The notes below the pieces were generated by a model that worked only from the letters and a program-made list of their open reading frames with translations, was not told where the DNA came from and made no database searches. This document shows, piece after piece, positions 55,366 to 63,373 of a stretch of 64,000 bases of DNA. The stretch spans positions 2,390,249 through 2,454,248 of the forward strand of contig NZ_CP156626.1 in the NCBI RefSeq assembly GCF_039852015.1. Reading direction: 5' to 3'. How positions within the stretch are numbered: position 1 is the first letter of the stretch; every line of letters starts with the position of its first letter. This DNA comes from Robbsia sp. KACC 23696 (GTDB lineage Bacteria > Pseudomonadota > Gammaproteobacteria > Burkholderiales > Burkholderiaceae). Made by a program: the position numbers and the translations under genes.

Positions 55366-55393
55366 TTGACACGAAGAGTTCGATCTATATAAT
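55366..55393 (+). promoter_or_regulatory. Promoter of the tRNA-Leu pair
   Basis: A perfect TTGACA (55366-55371), 16-base spacer and perfect TATAAT (55388-55393). This is the strongest sigma-70 promoter in the window. The leader to the first tRNA is about 125 bases. Confidence 0.85.
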
Positions 55394-55525
55394 ACGCTTC
55401 TCTCAGCGAACGCAGCACTTGATTCACCGTGTTGCCGGGCGCGGGATTCGGTAAGCCGATGACGCCGCAAGGACGAATCGGATAAGCCGAAAGCAGTAAG
55501 GTTGGAAGCGCAGCAGATTTAGTTG

Positions 55526-55610
55526 GCCCAGATGGCGGAATTGGTAGACGCGCATGGTTCAGGTCCATGTGCCGCAAGGTGTGGAGGTTCGAGTCCTCTT
55601 CTGGGCACCA
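55526..55610 (+). tRNA. tRNA-Leu (CAG), copy 1
   Basis: 85 bases with a long variable arm and encoded CCA. Acceptor stem GCCCAGA/TCTGGGC; anticodon loop TTCAGGT gives CAG. Confidence 0.96.
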
Positions 55611-55635
55611 ACAATTTCCTGGCTCGCGTTTTTTG

Positions 55636-55720
55636 GCCCAGGTGGCGGAATTGGTAGACGCGCATGGTTCAGGTCCATGTGCCGCAAGGTGTGGAGGTTC
55701 GAGTCCTCTCCTGGGCACCA
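55636..55720 (+). tRNA. tRNA-Leu (CAG), copy 2
   Basis: 85 bases, differing from copy 1 only in the last acceptor pair (GCCCAGG/CCTGGGC), a compensated change that keeps pairing. It lies 25 bases after copy 1 in the same transcript. Confidence 0.96.
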
Positions 55721-55730
55721 AAATTTTGAA

Positions 55731-55757
55731 AAAGGTCTGCAATTGCAGACCTTTTTT
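55731..55757 (+). terminator. Intrinsic terminator of the tRNA-Leu pair
   Basis: AAAGGTCTGCAA and TTGCAGACCTTT form a perfect 12-bp palindromic stem, followed by a T tract. Confidence 0.9.
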
Positions 55758-55773
55758 TCATTCAGCGTCCAAA

Positions 55774-56673
55774 ATGCGAATATTGCCGGAAGACGACGAT
55801 TCGGTCGTATCCGCGCCTGACCGGCGTTTCTGGCCAGTCGCGCGGCGCAATATCGCAGTCGATGCGACTTATGCCTGGCACGCGGCCGCCTTCCTCGGGT
55901 GCGCCCTCGCCCCGGCCGACTGGCCGTGGTGGCTCGCCGGCACCGTCGTCAATCACGCGACGGTCACCGTCGCCGGCCTGTTGCCCCGCAGCACACTGCT
56001 CGGCCACAATCTGCGACGACTCCCAGACTATCCCGCCAATCGCGACGCCGTCGCCCTGACCTTCGACGACGGCCCGGATCCCGAGGAAACGCCGCGCGTT
56101 CTCGACCTGCTCGACGCCGCCGGCGCGAAAGCGACGTTTTTCTGTATCGGCGAACGGGCGCGCCAACATCCGCGCATCGTGCAGGACATCGTGGCGCGCG
56201 GTCACTGCGTCGAAAACCATTCGCAACATCATCGCCATACGTTTTCGGTCAGCCTGCCCGCGCGAATTCGCGCCGAAGTGCTAGCCGGGCAACAGACGCT
56301 TAAAACGCTGACGGGGCAGACCGCGGTTTTTTTCCGTGCACCGGCGGGATTGCGGAATCTCTTCCTCGATCCGATCCTGCAACAGGCGGATCTGCGCCTG
56401 GCAAGCTGGACCCGACGCGGATTCGATACCCGCGAAGCCGATCCGGACAAGGTCGCGCGGCGGCTACTCGACGATCTCGCGCCGCGCGATATTCTGCTGC
56501 TGCACGATCGCGGCGCGGCACGCCTGCCCGGTAGCGACGACTCCGTTGCGCTCGTCGTCCTGCCGCGCGTGCTGCAGGCGATCGCCGCGCGACAGTTACG
56601 CTGCGTCACGCTACGCGAAGGCTTCAGCGATCCGCGCCGCGCCGACACAGACACCGGCGCCGGCGCCGGCTAG
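55774..56673 (+). CDS. Polysaccharide deacetylase family protein (NodB domain)
   Basis: A 299-residue protein. A hydrophobic N-terminal region (about 25-65, one or two membrane segments) precedes a NodB domain with all motifs: LTFDDGPDPEETP (Asp-Asp), NHSQHHRH (HxxxH metal ligands), FRAPAG and ILLLHD. It is expected to remove N-acetyl groups from an envelope glycan; the substrate is unknown. ATG 55774 lies 16 bases after the tRNA terminator hairpin. It converges with the pigment operon, with stops 6 bases apart, and is not obviously part of it. Confidence 0.88.
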   Translation: MRILPEDDDSVVSAPDRRFWPVARRNIAVDATYAWHAAAFLGCALAPADWPWWLAGTVVNHATVTVAGLLPRSTLLGHNLRRLPDYPANRDAVALTFDDGPDPEETPRVLDLLDAAGAKATFFCIGERARQHPRIVQDIVARGHCVENHSQHHRHTFSVSLPARIRAEVLAGQQTLKTLTGQTAVFFRAPAGLRNLFLDPILQQADLRLASWTRRGFDTREADPDKVARRLLDDLAPRDILLLHDRGAARLPGSDDSVALVVLPRVLQAIAARQLRCVTLREGFSDPRRADTDTGAGAG

Positions 56674-56678
56674 CACCA

Positions 56679-57974
56679 TCAACCCGCCGTCGGCAGCGCG
56701 CACACCGCGTGAAGCGCGTTGAGGCGACGCACCGGATCCTTTACATAAGGATTGCTTTCATCCCAGGCATAGCCGGCCAGCACCGCGCTGATCATCCGGC
56801 GAATCATCGGCGTCTGCGCCTTGTAGAAGATGATGTCCTGCAATTCACCCGAATACCAACGCTCGACGAAGGCACGGAACGTATCGATGCCCTTGCGCAG
56901 CGGCGCGTCGTACTCGCGTTGCCAATCCACCGCCTCGCCGCGCAATTGTCGTTTCAACACCTGCGTCGCCTGATGCGCGGACCGTACCGCGATCGTGACG
57001 CCAGAGGAAAAGACCGGATCGAGGAATTCGCCGGCATTGCCGAGCAAGGCATACCCATCGCCATGCAATGAGGCGACATTCGCCGAATAGCCGGTCAGCG
57101 TGCGAACCGGCATCCGCAACGGGGCACCGTCGAACAGGCGCGCGAGCAATGGCTCCTCGGCGATCAAGGCGCGCAGACGCGCTTCGCGCCATGCGTCTTG
57201 TTCGGACTCGGGACGTGCCGATAAGGGCAGGCCGTCGTCCGGAGAAAGGAAGGCTGGCGCGGCCACGCAGCCGATCGACGAGCGTCCGTCGGACAGCGGA
57301 ATTCGCCAGAACCAGACATCGCGATGCGACGGGTGCACAAAGACGCCGATCTTCGTGCGATCGCTTTGTCGTGCGGCATCGCCTTCGGCGAAGTGCCCGA
57401 ACAGCGCGGCCCGTTGCGGCAGGCCCGTCGGCGTCTCGAGCTGCAATAAACGCGGTAGCACGCGCCCGAAGCCGCTCGCATCCAACACGAAGCGCGCACG
57501 CAGCGTCGTGGCCACCTGCTCGGCATCGACGATATCGAGCTCCGGCGTGGCGCCGCCGCGAAACGCCGTCACCGTCTCGCCGAAACGCACATCGGCGCCC
57601 TGCTCGGCCGCGCAACGCGCCAGCACGTTGTCGAAGTCGGCACGCACCACTTGAAACGTCGTGCCCCAACCGGGCGAGGACTTATCTCGAAAATCGTACT
57701 CCGAACGTTCCTCGCCACGGAAGAATGCGGCGCCGTTCTTGTATTGAAAACCGGCTTCCACCACGGCCTGCAGCATGCCGGCTTCTTCGATATACGCCAT
57801 GCTCTGCGGCAACAAACTCTCGCCGATCGAGAAACGCGGAAACTGCTGGCGTTCGATTACGCGTACCCGATGGCCATCACGGCGCAGCAGCGCCGCCGCC
57901 ACGGCACCCGCCGGTCCCGCGCCGATGACCGCCACGTCCACGTCGATCGTCTTACCGTCGCCAGTCGTCATCAT
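56679..57974 (-). CDS. FAD-dependent oxidoreductase of the flavin halogenase family, aryl polyene cluster
   Basis: A 431-residue flavoprotein with the FAD-binding GAGPAG (18-23). Two flavin-dependent halogenase hallmarks are present: a Lys at position 79 in GFQYKNGAAFF, where the catalytic Lys is expected, and WFWRIP (221-226), the WxWxIP motif. The family uses FADH2, O2 and halide to halogenate aromatic rings, free or carrier-bound. Placement as the last gene of a pigment operon (ATGA overlap with the preceding ketosynthase) suggests a carrier-bound aryl substrate. It may instead be a non-halogenating oxidoreductase. It is shorter than tryptophan halogenases (about 530). Confidence 0.82.
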   Translation of the reverse strand: MMTTGDGKTIDVDVAVIGAGPAGAVAAALLRRDGHRVRVIERQQFPRFSIGESLLPQSMAYIEEAGMLQAVVEAGFQYKNGAAFFRGEERSEYDFRDKSSPGWGTTFQVVRADFDNVLARCAAEQGADVRFGETVTAFRGGATPELDIVDAEQVATTLRARFVLDASGFGRVLPRLLQLETPTGLPQRAALFGHFAEGDAARQSDRTKIGVFVHPSHRDVWFWRIPLSDGRSSIGCVAAPAFLSPDDGLPLSARPESEQDAWREARLRALIAEEPLLARLFDGAPLRMPVRTLTGYSANVASLHGDGYALLGNAGEFLDPVFSSGVTIAVRSAHQATQVLKRQLRGEAVDWQREYDAPLRKGIDTFRAFVERWYSGELQDIIFYKAQTPMIRRMISAVLAGYAWDESNPYVKDPVRRLNALHAVCALPTAG

Positions 57975-59356
57975 GGTGCCTTTTTCGGCCGCGGTGCATT
58001 TACCGGGCCTCGGATTTTTTGCAGTTCGGCCGATGCGGGCGGCAGCGCCGACCCATCGGATAAGGGGGACGGCGCCACGGTATCGCGCGCGGCAAAACAT
58101 AGGGCGGCGCAACTGCCGCCGAAACCGAAGGACACGGACATCGTCCGAGTGAGCCGTGCGTCGCGCGTGCGTTCGACCATCGGCAGATCGGCAAAGACCG
58201 GATCGCGCTGCAGCGCCGAGCCGTCGGTCGGTGTCGTTTGCGCCGCGTCCGTTCCGATGCCGCCGGCGATGAAGCCGTCGCGCATCATCAGTAGCGTGTA
58301 GATCGCCTCATGCACGCCACAGGCGCCCAACGCATGCCCGCTGAACGCTTTCGTCGACGAAAACGCCGGCATGCCTGCCGCGCCGCCGAAGACCTGGCGC
58401 AACGCATCGGTCTCCGCCAGATCGCCCTGCGGCGTCGATGGCGCATGCGTATTGATGTAGTCGATCGGTGCCTGTCCCGCTGCGCGCCACGCCGCCGCCA
58501 CGGCACGCGCGATGCCTCGCGCGCCTGGCGAGACGAAGCTGCCTGGATCGGTACTCTGGCCATAGCCGTCGAGCAAGGCGATCACGTTCGCCCCGCGCGC
58601 CACTGCATGATCCAGGGATTCGAGCACCAGCACGCCCGCCCCTTCCCCAATCACGAAGCCGTCCCGCGCGCGGTCATAGGGGCGCGATGCCGTATGCGGC
58701 GTCGCGTTGAATCCCCGCGACAAGGTGCCCATCGCATCGAACATCAGGGCTGTGTTGTCATGCAGCGCTTCGCTGCCGCCGGCGAGCATCACGTCCTGCG
58801 CGCCGGACGCGATCAGATGCGCCGCCTGACCCAAGGCGATCGTCGACGTCGTGCAGGCGGCCGACACGGCGTAGCTGATGCCCTGCACGCCAAACACCTG
58901 GGCAACGCTCGCGCACGCGGTATTGCCCATCACCTGCGGCACGATGAAGGGAGGCGCGCGTTCGATGCCCCGTGCCGCGACCAAGGCCATCGCGTCGTCG
59001 TAGACCTGCAATGTGCCGCTACCGGAACCGATCACCACGCCGGCGCGCGGTGAATGCAAGGCCGCGGCATCCAGGCGGGCGTCATCGAGCGCGAGGCGCG
59101 CCGCATGACAGGCAAAGCGTGCGGTATCGCCCATGAAGCGTTCGTAGCGACGGCTGAACGGCGGCATCGCCGCGTCGTCCTCCCGATGCACGCGTGCCGC
59201 CACCTGCGAGCCCATGCCCCGCTCGCGCCAGCGCGGCATCGCGACAATGCCGCTGCGGCCTGCGCGCAATGCCGCCGAAACGGCGGCCGGGGTGTTCCCG
59301 AGGCAGGACAGGATGCCGATGCCGGTGATCGCGACCTGCCGTGGCGATGTCGTCAC
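57971..59356 (-). CDS. Beta-ketoacyl-ACP synthase, aryl polyene cluster (third ketosynthase)
   Basis: A 461-residue FabF-like condensing enzyme starting (GTG) with TTSPRQVAITGIGILSCLG. The full catalytic triad is present: Cys in SAACTTSTIALG, His in NTHAPSTPQGD and His in SGHALGACGVHE. It is therefore not a Cys-less chain length factor. Its GTG overlaps the stop of the apeR-like gene (GTGA) and its own stop overlaps the next start (ATGA). In the well-studied aryl polyene systems ApeR works alone and ApeO pairs with ApeC; which partner this one represents is unclear. Confidence 0.9.
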   Translation of the reverse strand: MTTSPRQVAITGIGILSCLGNTPAAVSAALRAGRSGIVAMPRWRERGMGSQVAARVHREDDAAMPPFSRRYERFMGDTARFACHAARLALDDARLDAAALHSPRAGVVIGSGSGTLQVYDDAMALVAARGIERAPPFIVPQVMGNTACASVAQVFGVQGISYAVSAACTTSTIALGQAAHLIASGAQDVMLAGGSEALHDNTALMFDAMGTLSRGFNATPHTASRPYDRARDGFVIGEGAGVLVLESLDHAVARGANVIALLDGYGQSTDPGSFVSPGARGIARAVAAAWRAAGQAPIDYINTHAPSTPQGDLAETDALRQVFGGAAGMPAFSSTKAFSGHALGACGVHEAIYTLLMMRDGFIAGGIGTDAAQTTPTDGSALQRDPVFADLPMVERTRDARLTRTMSVSFGFGGSCAALCFAARDTVAPSPLSDGSALPPASAELQKIRGPVNAPRPKKAP

Positions 59357-60720
59357 GGCGCATCCCCGATGTCTTGCTGCGCGACGGCGGGCAGCGGCGC
59401 GGCAAGCGTGGCACTGCCCTGATGGCGTGCGAAGATCAGCGAGGTATTGATGCCGCCGAACGCGAAATTGTTGCTCATCGCATACTCGACGCGCATCGTC
59501 CGGGGTGCGCCGACGATATGGTCCAGCGGGGCGCAGGCCGGATCGACATGATCGAGATTCAGCGTGGGAGCGAACCAGTCGCGATTCATCATCTCGATTG
59601 TCCACCAGGCCTCCAACGCCCCGCAGGCGCCCAGCGTATGACCGACATAACTTTTAAGCGAGCTGACCGGAATACGCTCGCCGAACACCGCGTGCGAGGC
59701 CTCGCTTTCGGCCTGGTCGCCACGGTCGGTGGACGTACCGTGCGCGTTCAGATAACCAATCGCGGACGGCGTCAATCCGGCATCGCGCAAGGCGGCGTGC
59801 ATCGCCACGGCCATCGTCGCGCTGGACGGCTGCGTCATATGCCCGCCATCGGAGTTGCACCCGAAACCGACGATCTCGGCATGGATACGCGCCCCGCGCG
59901 CAAGCGCATGTTCATACGCCTCCAGCACGAGCGTGACCGCACCCTCGCCGACGACCAGACCGTCGCGGTCACGATCGAAGGGCCGGGGCGTCGATTCCGG
60001 TGCATCGTTGCGCGTGCTGGTGGCGTACAGCGTATCGAACACGGCGACGGCAGGGCCGGACAACTCCTCCGCGCCGCCCGCCAGCATCATGTCCTGCATG
60101 CCATAGGCAATTGCCTCGTAGGCATACCCGATCGCCTGCGAGCCGGAGGCACAGGCGCAGGAGGTCGGAATGATGCGGCCCTTCAACTCCCAGAATAGAC
60201 CGACGTTGACGGCGGCCGTATGCGGCATCATCTGCACATAGGTGTTCGACGTGACATCGCGCATCGAGCCGGTCTGCAACATCGTGCCGAAGGCGCGAAT
60301 CGGTTCGACCGATCCGGACGACGATCCATAGGCCACGCCCATCCGACCATCGGCGATCGGCACATCGTGCGCGCCGCCGTCGCCCAGACCGGCATCGGCG
60401 AGCGCATGTTCGCTCGCCCGCACCGCATAGAGCGACACCGGCCCCATCGCCCGCGTCTTCTTGCGCGGATAGTGTGACGGCACGACAAAGTTCGGCAACG
60501 GACAGGCCAGCCGCGTATGCAGCCCATCGAACGCATCCCAGGCATCGTAGCGCCGCACCGCGTTCCGGCCGCTGGCCAGACGTTGCGCGATAGCATCCCA
60601 ATCGTCACCGAACGGCGTGACGCCGCCGAAGCCGGTGACGACCACGCGACGGCGCCCCGAGGCCGATCGCGACGGCACGGACGCGTGGCCACCGGACGAC
60701 GCTGCGTGAAGGCTGTTCAT
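59353..60720 (-). CDS. apeR: Aryl polyene beta-ketoacyl-ACP synthase (ApeR-like)
   Basis: A 455-residue ketosynthase starting with a Ser-rich leader, then VVVTGFGGVTPFGDDWDAI. Segments such as HYPRKKTRAMGPVSLYAVR are characteristic of the ApeR type. The catalytic triad is intact: SCACASGSQ, NAHGTSTDRGD and VGHTLGACGALEA. It extends the aryl-primed polyene chain with malonyl units. ATG 60718-60720 overlaps the ketoreductase stop (TGATG). Confidence 0.9.
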   Translation of the reverse strand: MNSLHAASSGGHASVPSRSASGRRRVVVTGFGGVTPFGDDWDAIAQRLASGRNAVRRYDAWDAFDGLHTRLACPLPNFVVPSHYPRKKTRAMGPVSLYAVRASEHALADAGLGDGGAHDVPIADGRMGVAYGSSSGSVEPIRAFGTMLQTGSMRDVTSNTYVQMMPHTAAVNVGLFWELKGRIIPTSCACASGSQAIGYAYEAIAYGMQDMMLAGGAEELSGPAVAVFDTLYATSTRNDAPESTPRPFDRDRDGLVVGEGAVTLVLEAYEHALARGARIHAEIVGFGCNSDGGHMTQPSSATMAVAMHAALRDAGLTPSAIGYLNAHGTSTDRGDQAESEASHAVFGERIPVSSLKSYVGHTLGACGALEAWWTIEMMNRDWFAPTLNLDHVDPACAPLDHIVGAPRTMRVEYAMSNNFAFGGINTSLIFARHQGSATLAAPLPAVAQQDIGDAP

Positions 60721-61445
60721 CAGATCATTCCACCGTTGACGCCGATCACCTGGCGCGTGACATACGATGCCGCATCCGACATCAGGAACCCCACCACGGC
60801 CGCGACCTCGGCCGGTTCGCCGATGCGATTCATCGGCACCTGTTTCAGCGCGTGTTCGACCGCCACGCCGTCCAGCATGCCGGTATCGACCAAGCCGGGC
60901 GCGACGCAGTTGACGGTGATGCCGCGCGTCGCCAGCTCGACGGCCAAGGCCTTCGTCGCCCCGATCAAGCCGGCCTTCGCCGCGCTGTAATTCACCTGCC
61001 CGCGATTCCCCATCACGCCGGACACCGACGCGATCGTGACGATGCGGCCGCCGCTGCGCGCGCGTACCATCGGCATCGTCAACGGATGCACGACGTTGAA
61101 GAAACCGTCGAGACTGGTCTCGATGACGCTGTCCCAATCGTCGCCGCTCAAAGCCGGAAACGCCGCGTCGCGCGTGATGCCCGCACTGCAGACGATGCCG
61201 TAGTACGGACCGTTCGCGGCGACGTCAGCCTCCAATGCCGTACGGCTTGCCGCCCGGTCACGGACATCGAACTGGACCACGCGCGCGGCGCCGCCCTGCG
61301 CGACGATACCTTGCACCACGCCCTGCGCGGCGTCCGTGCCGACACGGCTGTGCACCCCGATCGAAAAGCCGTCCTCGGCCAGACGATAGGCGATCGCACG
61401 ACCGATACCCCGGCTGGCGCCTGTCACCAATACGCGTCGGTTCAT
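60720..61445 (-). CDS. apeQ: 3-ketoacyl-ACP reductase (ApeQ/FabG-like)
   Basis: A 241-residue short-chain dehydrogenase. It has cofactor motif TGASRGIG (9-16), SAG..RD after strand 4, and the catalytic Ser (ASVSG) and Tyr-Lys (NYSAAKAG). It reduces the growing beta-keto chain with NADPH before dehydration. It overlaps apeP upstream (ATGA) and apeR downstream. Confidence 0.93.
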   Translation of the reverse strand: MNRRVLVTGASRGIGRAIAYRLAEDGFSIGVHSRVGTDAAQGVVQGIVAQGGAARVVQFDVRDRAASRTALEADVAANGPYYGIVCSAGITRDAAFPALSGDDWDSVIETSLDGFFNVVHPLTMPMVRARSGGRIVTIASVSGVMGNRGQVNYSAAKAGLIGATKALAVELATRGITVNCVAPGLVDTGMLDGVAVEHALKQVPMNRIGEPAEVAAVVGFLMSDAASYVTRQVIGVNGGMI

Positions 61446-61954
61446 TCCCCTTCACTCCTCTCACTGAATGCGGCAAAGTCCGCAGGCTGAAATACTTTGA
61501 TCACCCCTTCCGCCAGCACCGCGGTCGTCGCGTCCGGGCCGCCGTCCATCGTGGCGTCAAGCGTCGGCGCTTGCGCGAGCGGACGGATCGTGCAAGCGTA
61601 GGCGCCGTGACCTTCCTCGGTCCACAAGACCCGTTCGGCGTCGATGACGAGCCAGGTCGCGGCAGCGAAGCGCGACGCCTGCATCGTATAACGCCGTGTG
61701 CCCAACAGCACGCCGGGACGCGCGGCCGCGGTGCCCATCAGCGCCAGCAAGCCGATATGCGCGCCGGTCGTCTGCGCCATCAATTCGACACCGATCCAGG
61801 CCGGCATCGCGCCGTCCGCATCGGCGTACCACGCAGCGGCATCGACCTGCGCCGCCACGCGGATGGTATCGGCGGAACTGGCGAGAATCCGATCGAGCAG
61901 CAGCATCGGCCCGCGATGCGGCAGGCAATCGGCGATCGACGGAAACGCGGTCAT
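61442..61954 (-). CDS. apeP: 3-hydroxyacyl-ACP dehydratase-like hotdog protein (ApeP-like)
   Basis: A 170-residue hotdog-fold protein with LPHRGPMLLLDRI at the N-terminus and the long-helix motif WIGVELMAQTTGAH, as in ApeP/FabZ-related dehydratases. In characterised aryl polyene systems ApeP pairs with a second hotdog protein (ApeI), which is not in this window. Its start overlaps the stop of the upstream ketosynthase by 4 bases. Confidence 0.88.
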   Translation of the reverse strand: MTAFPSIADCLPHRGPMLLLDRILASSADTIRVAAQVDAAAWYADADGAMPAWIGVELMAQTTGAHIGLLALMGTAAARPGVLLGTRRYTMQASRFAAATWLVIDAERVLWTEEGHGAYACTIRPLAQAPTLDATMDGGPDATTAVLAEGVIKVFQPADFAAFSERSEGE

Positions 61955-63318
61955 CGGTCCCCCACGATGAGACTGATATTGTTGCCGCCGAAAGCAAAGG
62001 AATTACTCATCAAAAAGCGGCGACCGTGCTGCGATCCCGTCTGCGCGGCACGCCGCAGATACCGTCCCGGCGCGACCACGTCCAGCGCCGGCAAGGCCGG
62101 GTCCGGCTGGCCGTCCCAGCAGTGCGGCGGAATCGGCATATCGTCACGCGTCAGCATCAGGTACAGCAGGCCAAGCTCGGTCGCCGACGCCGCGCCGAGC
62201 GTATGACCGGTCAGCGGCTTCGTGCCGCTGACCGGCACGCCGGCCGGAAACACCCGCGCTATCATCGCCGCTTCCATTTCGTCGTTCTTTGGCGTCGCGG
62301 TGGCGTGCAGATTGACATAGTCGATGGCCTCGGGAGCGATGCCGGCGTCGTCGAGCGCCATGCGCAATGCCAGCTCGCCGCCGACCCCGGCGGGGTCCGG
62401 CGACGAGATGTGATGCGCATCGCTCGACTCGCCGACGCCGGCGAGGCAGACCCCGCCCGCGCCGCCGATGGCTGCCGCCTCAGCACTATCGCGCGCTCCG
62501 CTCGCTGCGTCCGCTTCGTCCGCTTTGTCCGCTTTGTCCGTCGTCCCCGCTTCGCGCGACATCAGGAACAAGGCCGCGCCTTCGCCGATATTGATGCCGC
62601 GACGGTTCACGCTCAAGGGATTGGTCGGCGTCAGACTGGTGGACGCCAGCGAAGCGAAACCCTGCAAGGTCAGCTCACACAGCGAGTCGACGCCGCCGGT
62701 GATGACCGCGTCGCAGAGGCCGAGACGCAACAGCCGCCGTGCGGCCGCGATCGCCTTGCCACTGGAGGTACAGGCCGTGGAAAGCGTATAAGCCGGTCCG
62801 CGCACGCCGAGCACGCGCGCCGCCAACGGACCGGCCGAGCCGATTTCCATCTGCCGGTAGTCGAAGCTCGCGGGCAGCGATCCCGAGGGCGACGGCGTCT
62901 GGAACGCGATTTCAGCCGCCTCGATACCCGAGGTGCTGGTGCCCAGCACCACGCCGACACGCGCGGCGCCGAAACGGGTGATGGCATCGGCGATCGCGGG
63001 CAGGATCTGCAGCAGTGCCGCCAGCAGCATCCGGTTATGTCGGCAGTCGTAACGCGACAGGGCCGCCTGCCATTGCGCAAACACCGGACGTGCGCTGCCC
63101 GACGGCAGTCCCGCATGCAAGGCCTGCAAGGCGTCGTTCCACGACGGCAGCGTCGGCACGCGGCCCACATAGGCGGGCCCGGTCCGCGTCTGCATCAGGC
63201 CCATGCCGGGCGCCACGCCATTGCGCAGCGACGCCACGACCGCGTCCGCCCCGTCGCCCAACGCATTGGTCAGGCCAAGCGCGCGCAGATAGACCGGCGA
63301 CGAAAAAAATGCACTCAT
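61951..63318 (-). CDS. apeO: Aryl polyene beta-ketoacyl-ACP synthase (ApeO-like)
   Basis: A 455-residue ketosynthase with Cys183 (STACTSSGK), His338 (NLHATATPKND) and His372 (TGHTLGAASATE), followed by NSFAFGGNN near the C-terminus. The ApeO name rests on the order ketosynthase-ApeP-ApeQ-ApeR. A low-complexity insertion of about 30 residues (259-289) after FLMSREAG contains a repeat-encoded DKADKADEADAA stretch. The frame is intact across it. Confidence 0.88.
   Translation of the reverse strand: MSAFFSSPVYLRALGLTNALGDGADAVVASLRNGVAPGMGLMQTRTGPAYVGRVPTLPSWNDALQALHAGLPSGSARPVFAQWQAALSRYDCRHNRMLLAALLQILPAIADAITRFGAARVGVVLGTSTSGIEAAEIAFQTPSPSGSLPASFDYRQMEIGSAGPLAARVLGVRGPAYTLSTACTSSGKAIAAARRLLRLGLCDAVITGGVDSLCELTLQGFASLASTSLTPTNPLSVNRRGINIGEGAALFLMSREAGTTDKADKADEADAASGARDSAEAAAIGGAGGVCLAGVGESSDAHHISSPDPAGVGGELALRMALDDAGIAPEAIDYVNLHATATPKNDEMEAAMIARVFPAGVPVSGTKPLTGHTLGAASATELGLLYLMLTRDDMPIPPHCWDGQPDPALPALDVVAPGRYLRRAAQTGSQHGRRFLMSNSFAFGGNNISLIVGDR
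62512..62552. repeat. 9-base repeat array inside the ApeO-like gene
   Basis: CTCGCTGCG, TCCGCTTCG, TCCGCTTTG, TCCGCTTTG and TCCG follow in tandem, in the same orientation and phase as TCGGCTTAG at 34991. On the minus strand they encode the triplet D-K/E-A. Confidence 0.75.
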
Positions 63319-63373
63319 ACCTTACCCGTTCTGTGCACGACGATCGACGTGCGCGTTCTATCGCCCACGCCGT

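Noticed and set aside
57971-59356. Third ketosynthase as a Cys-less chain length factor (ApeC)
   Set aside because: The active-site Cys is present in SAACTTSTIA, and both His residues are intact.
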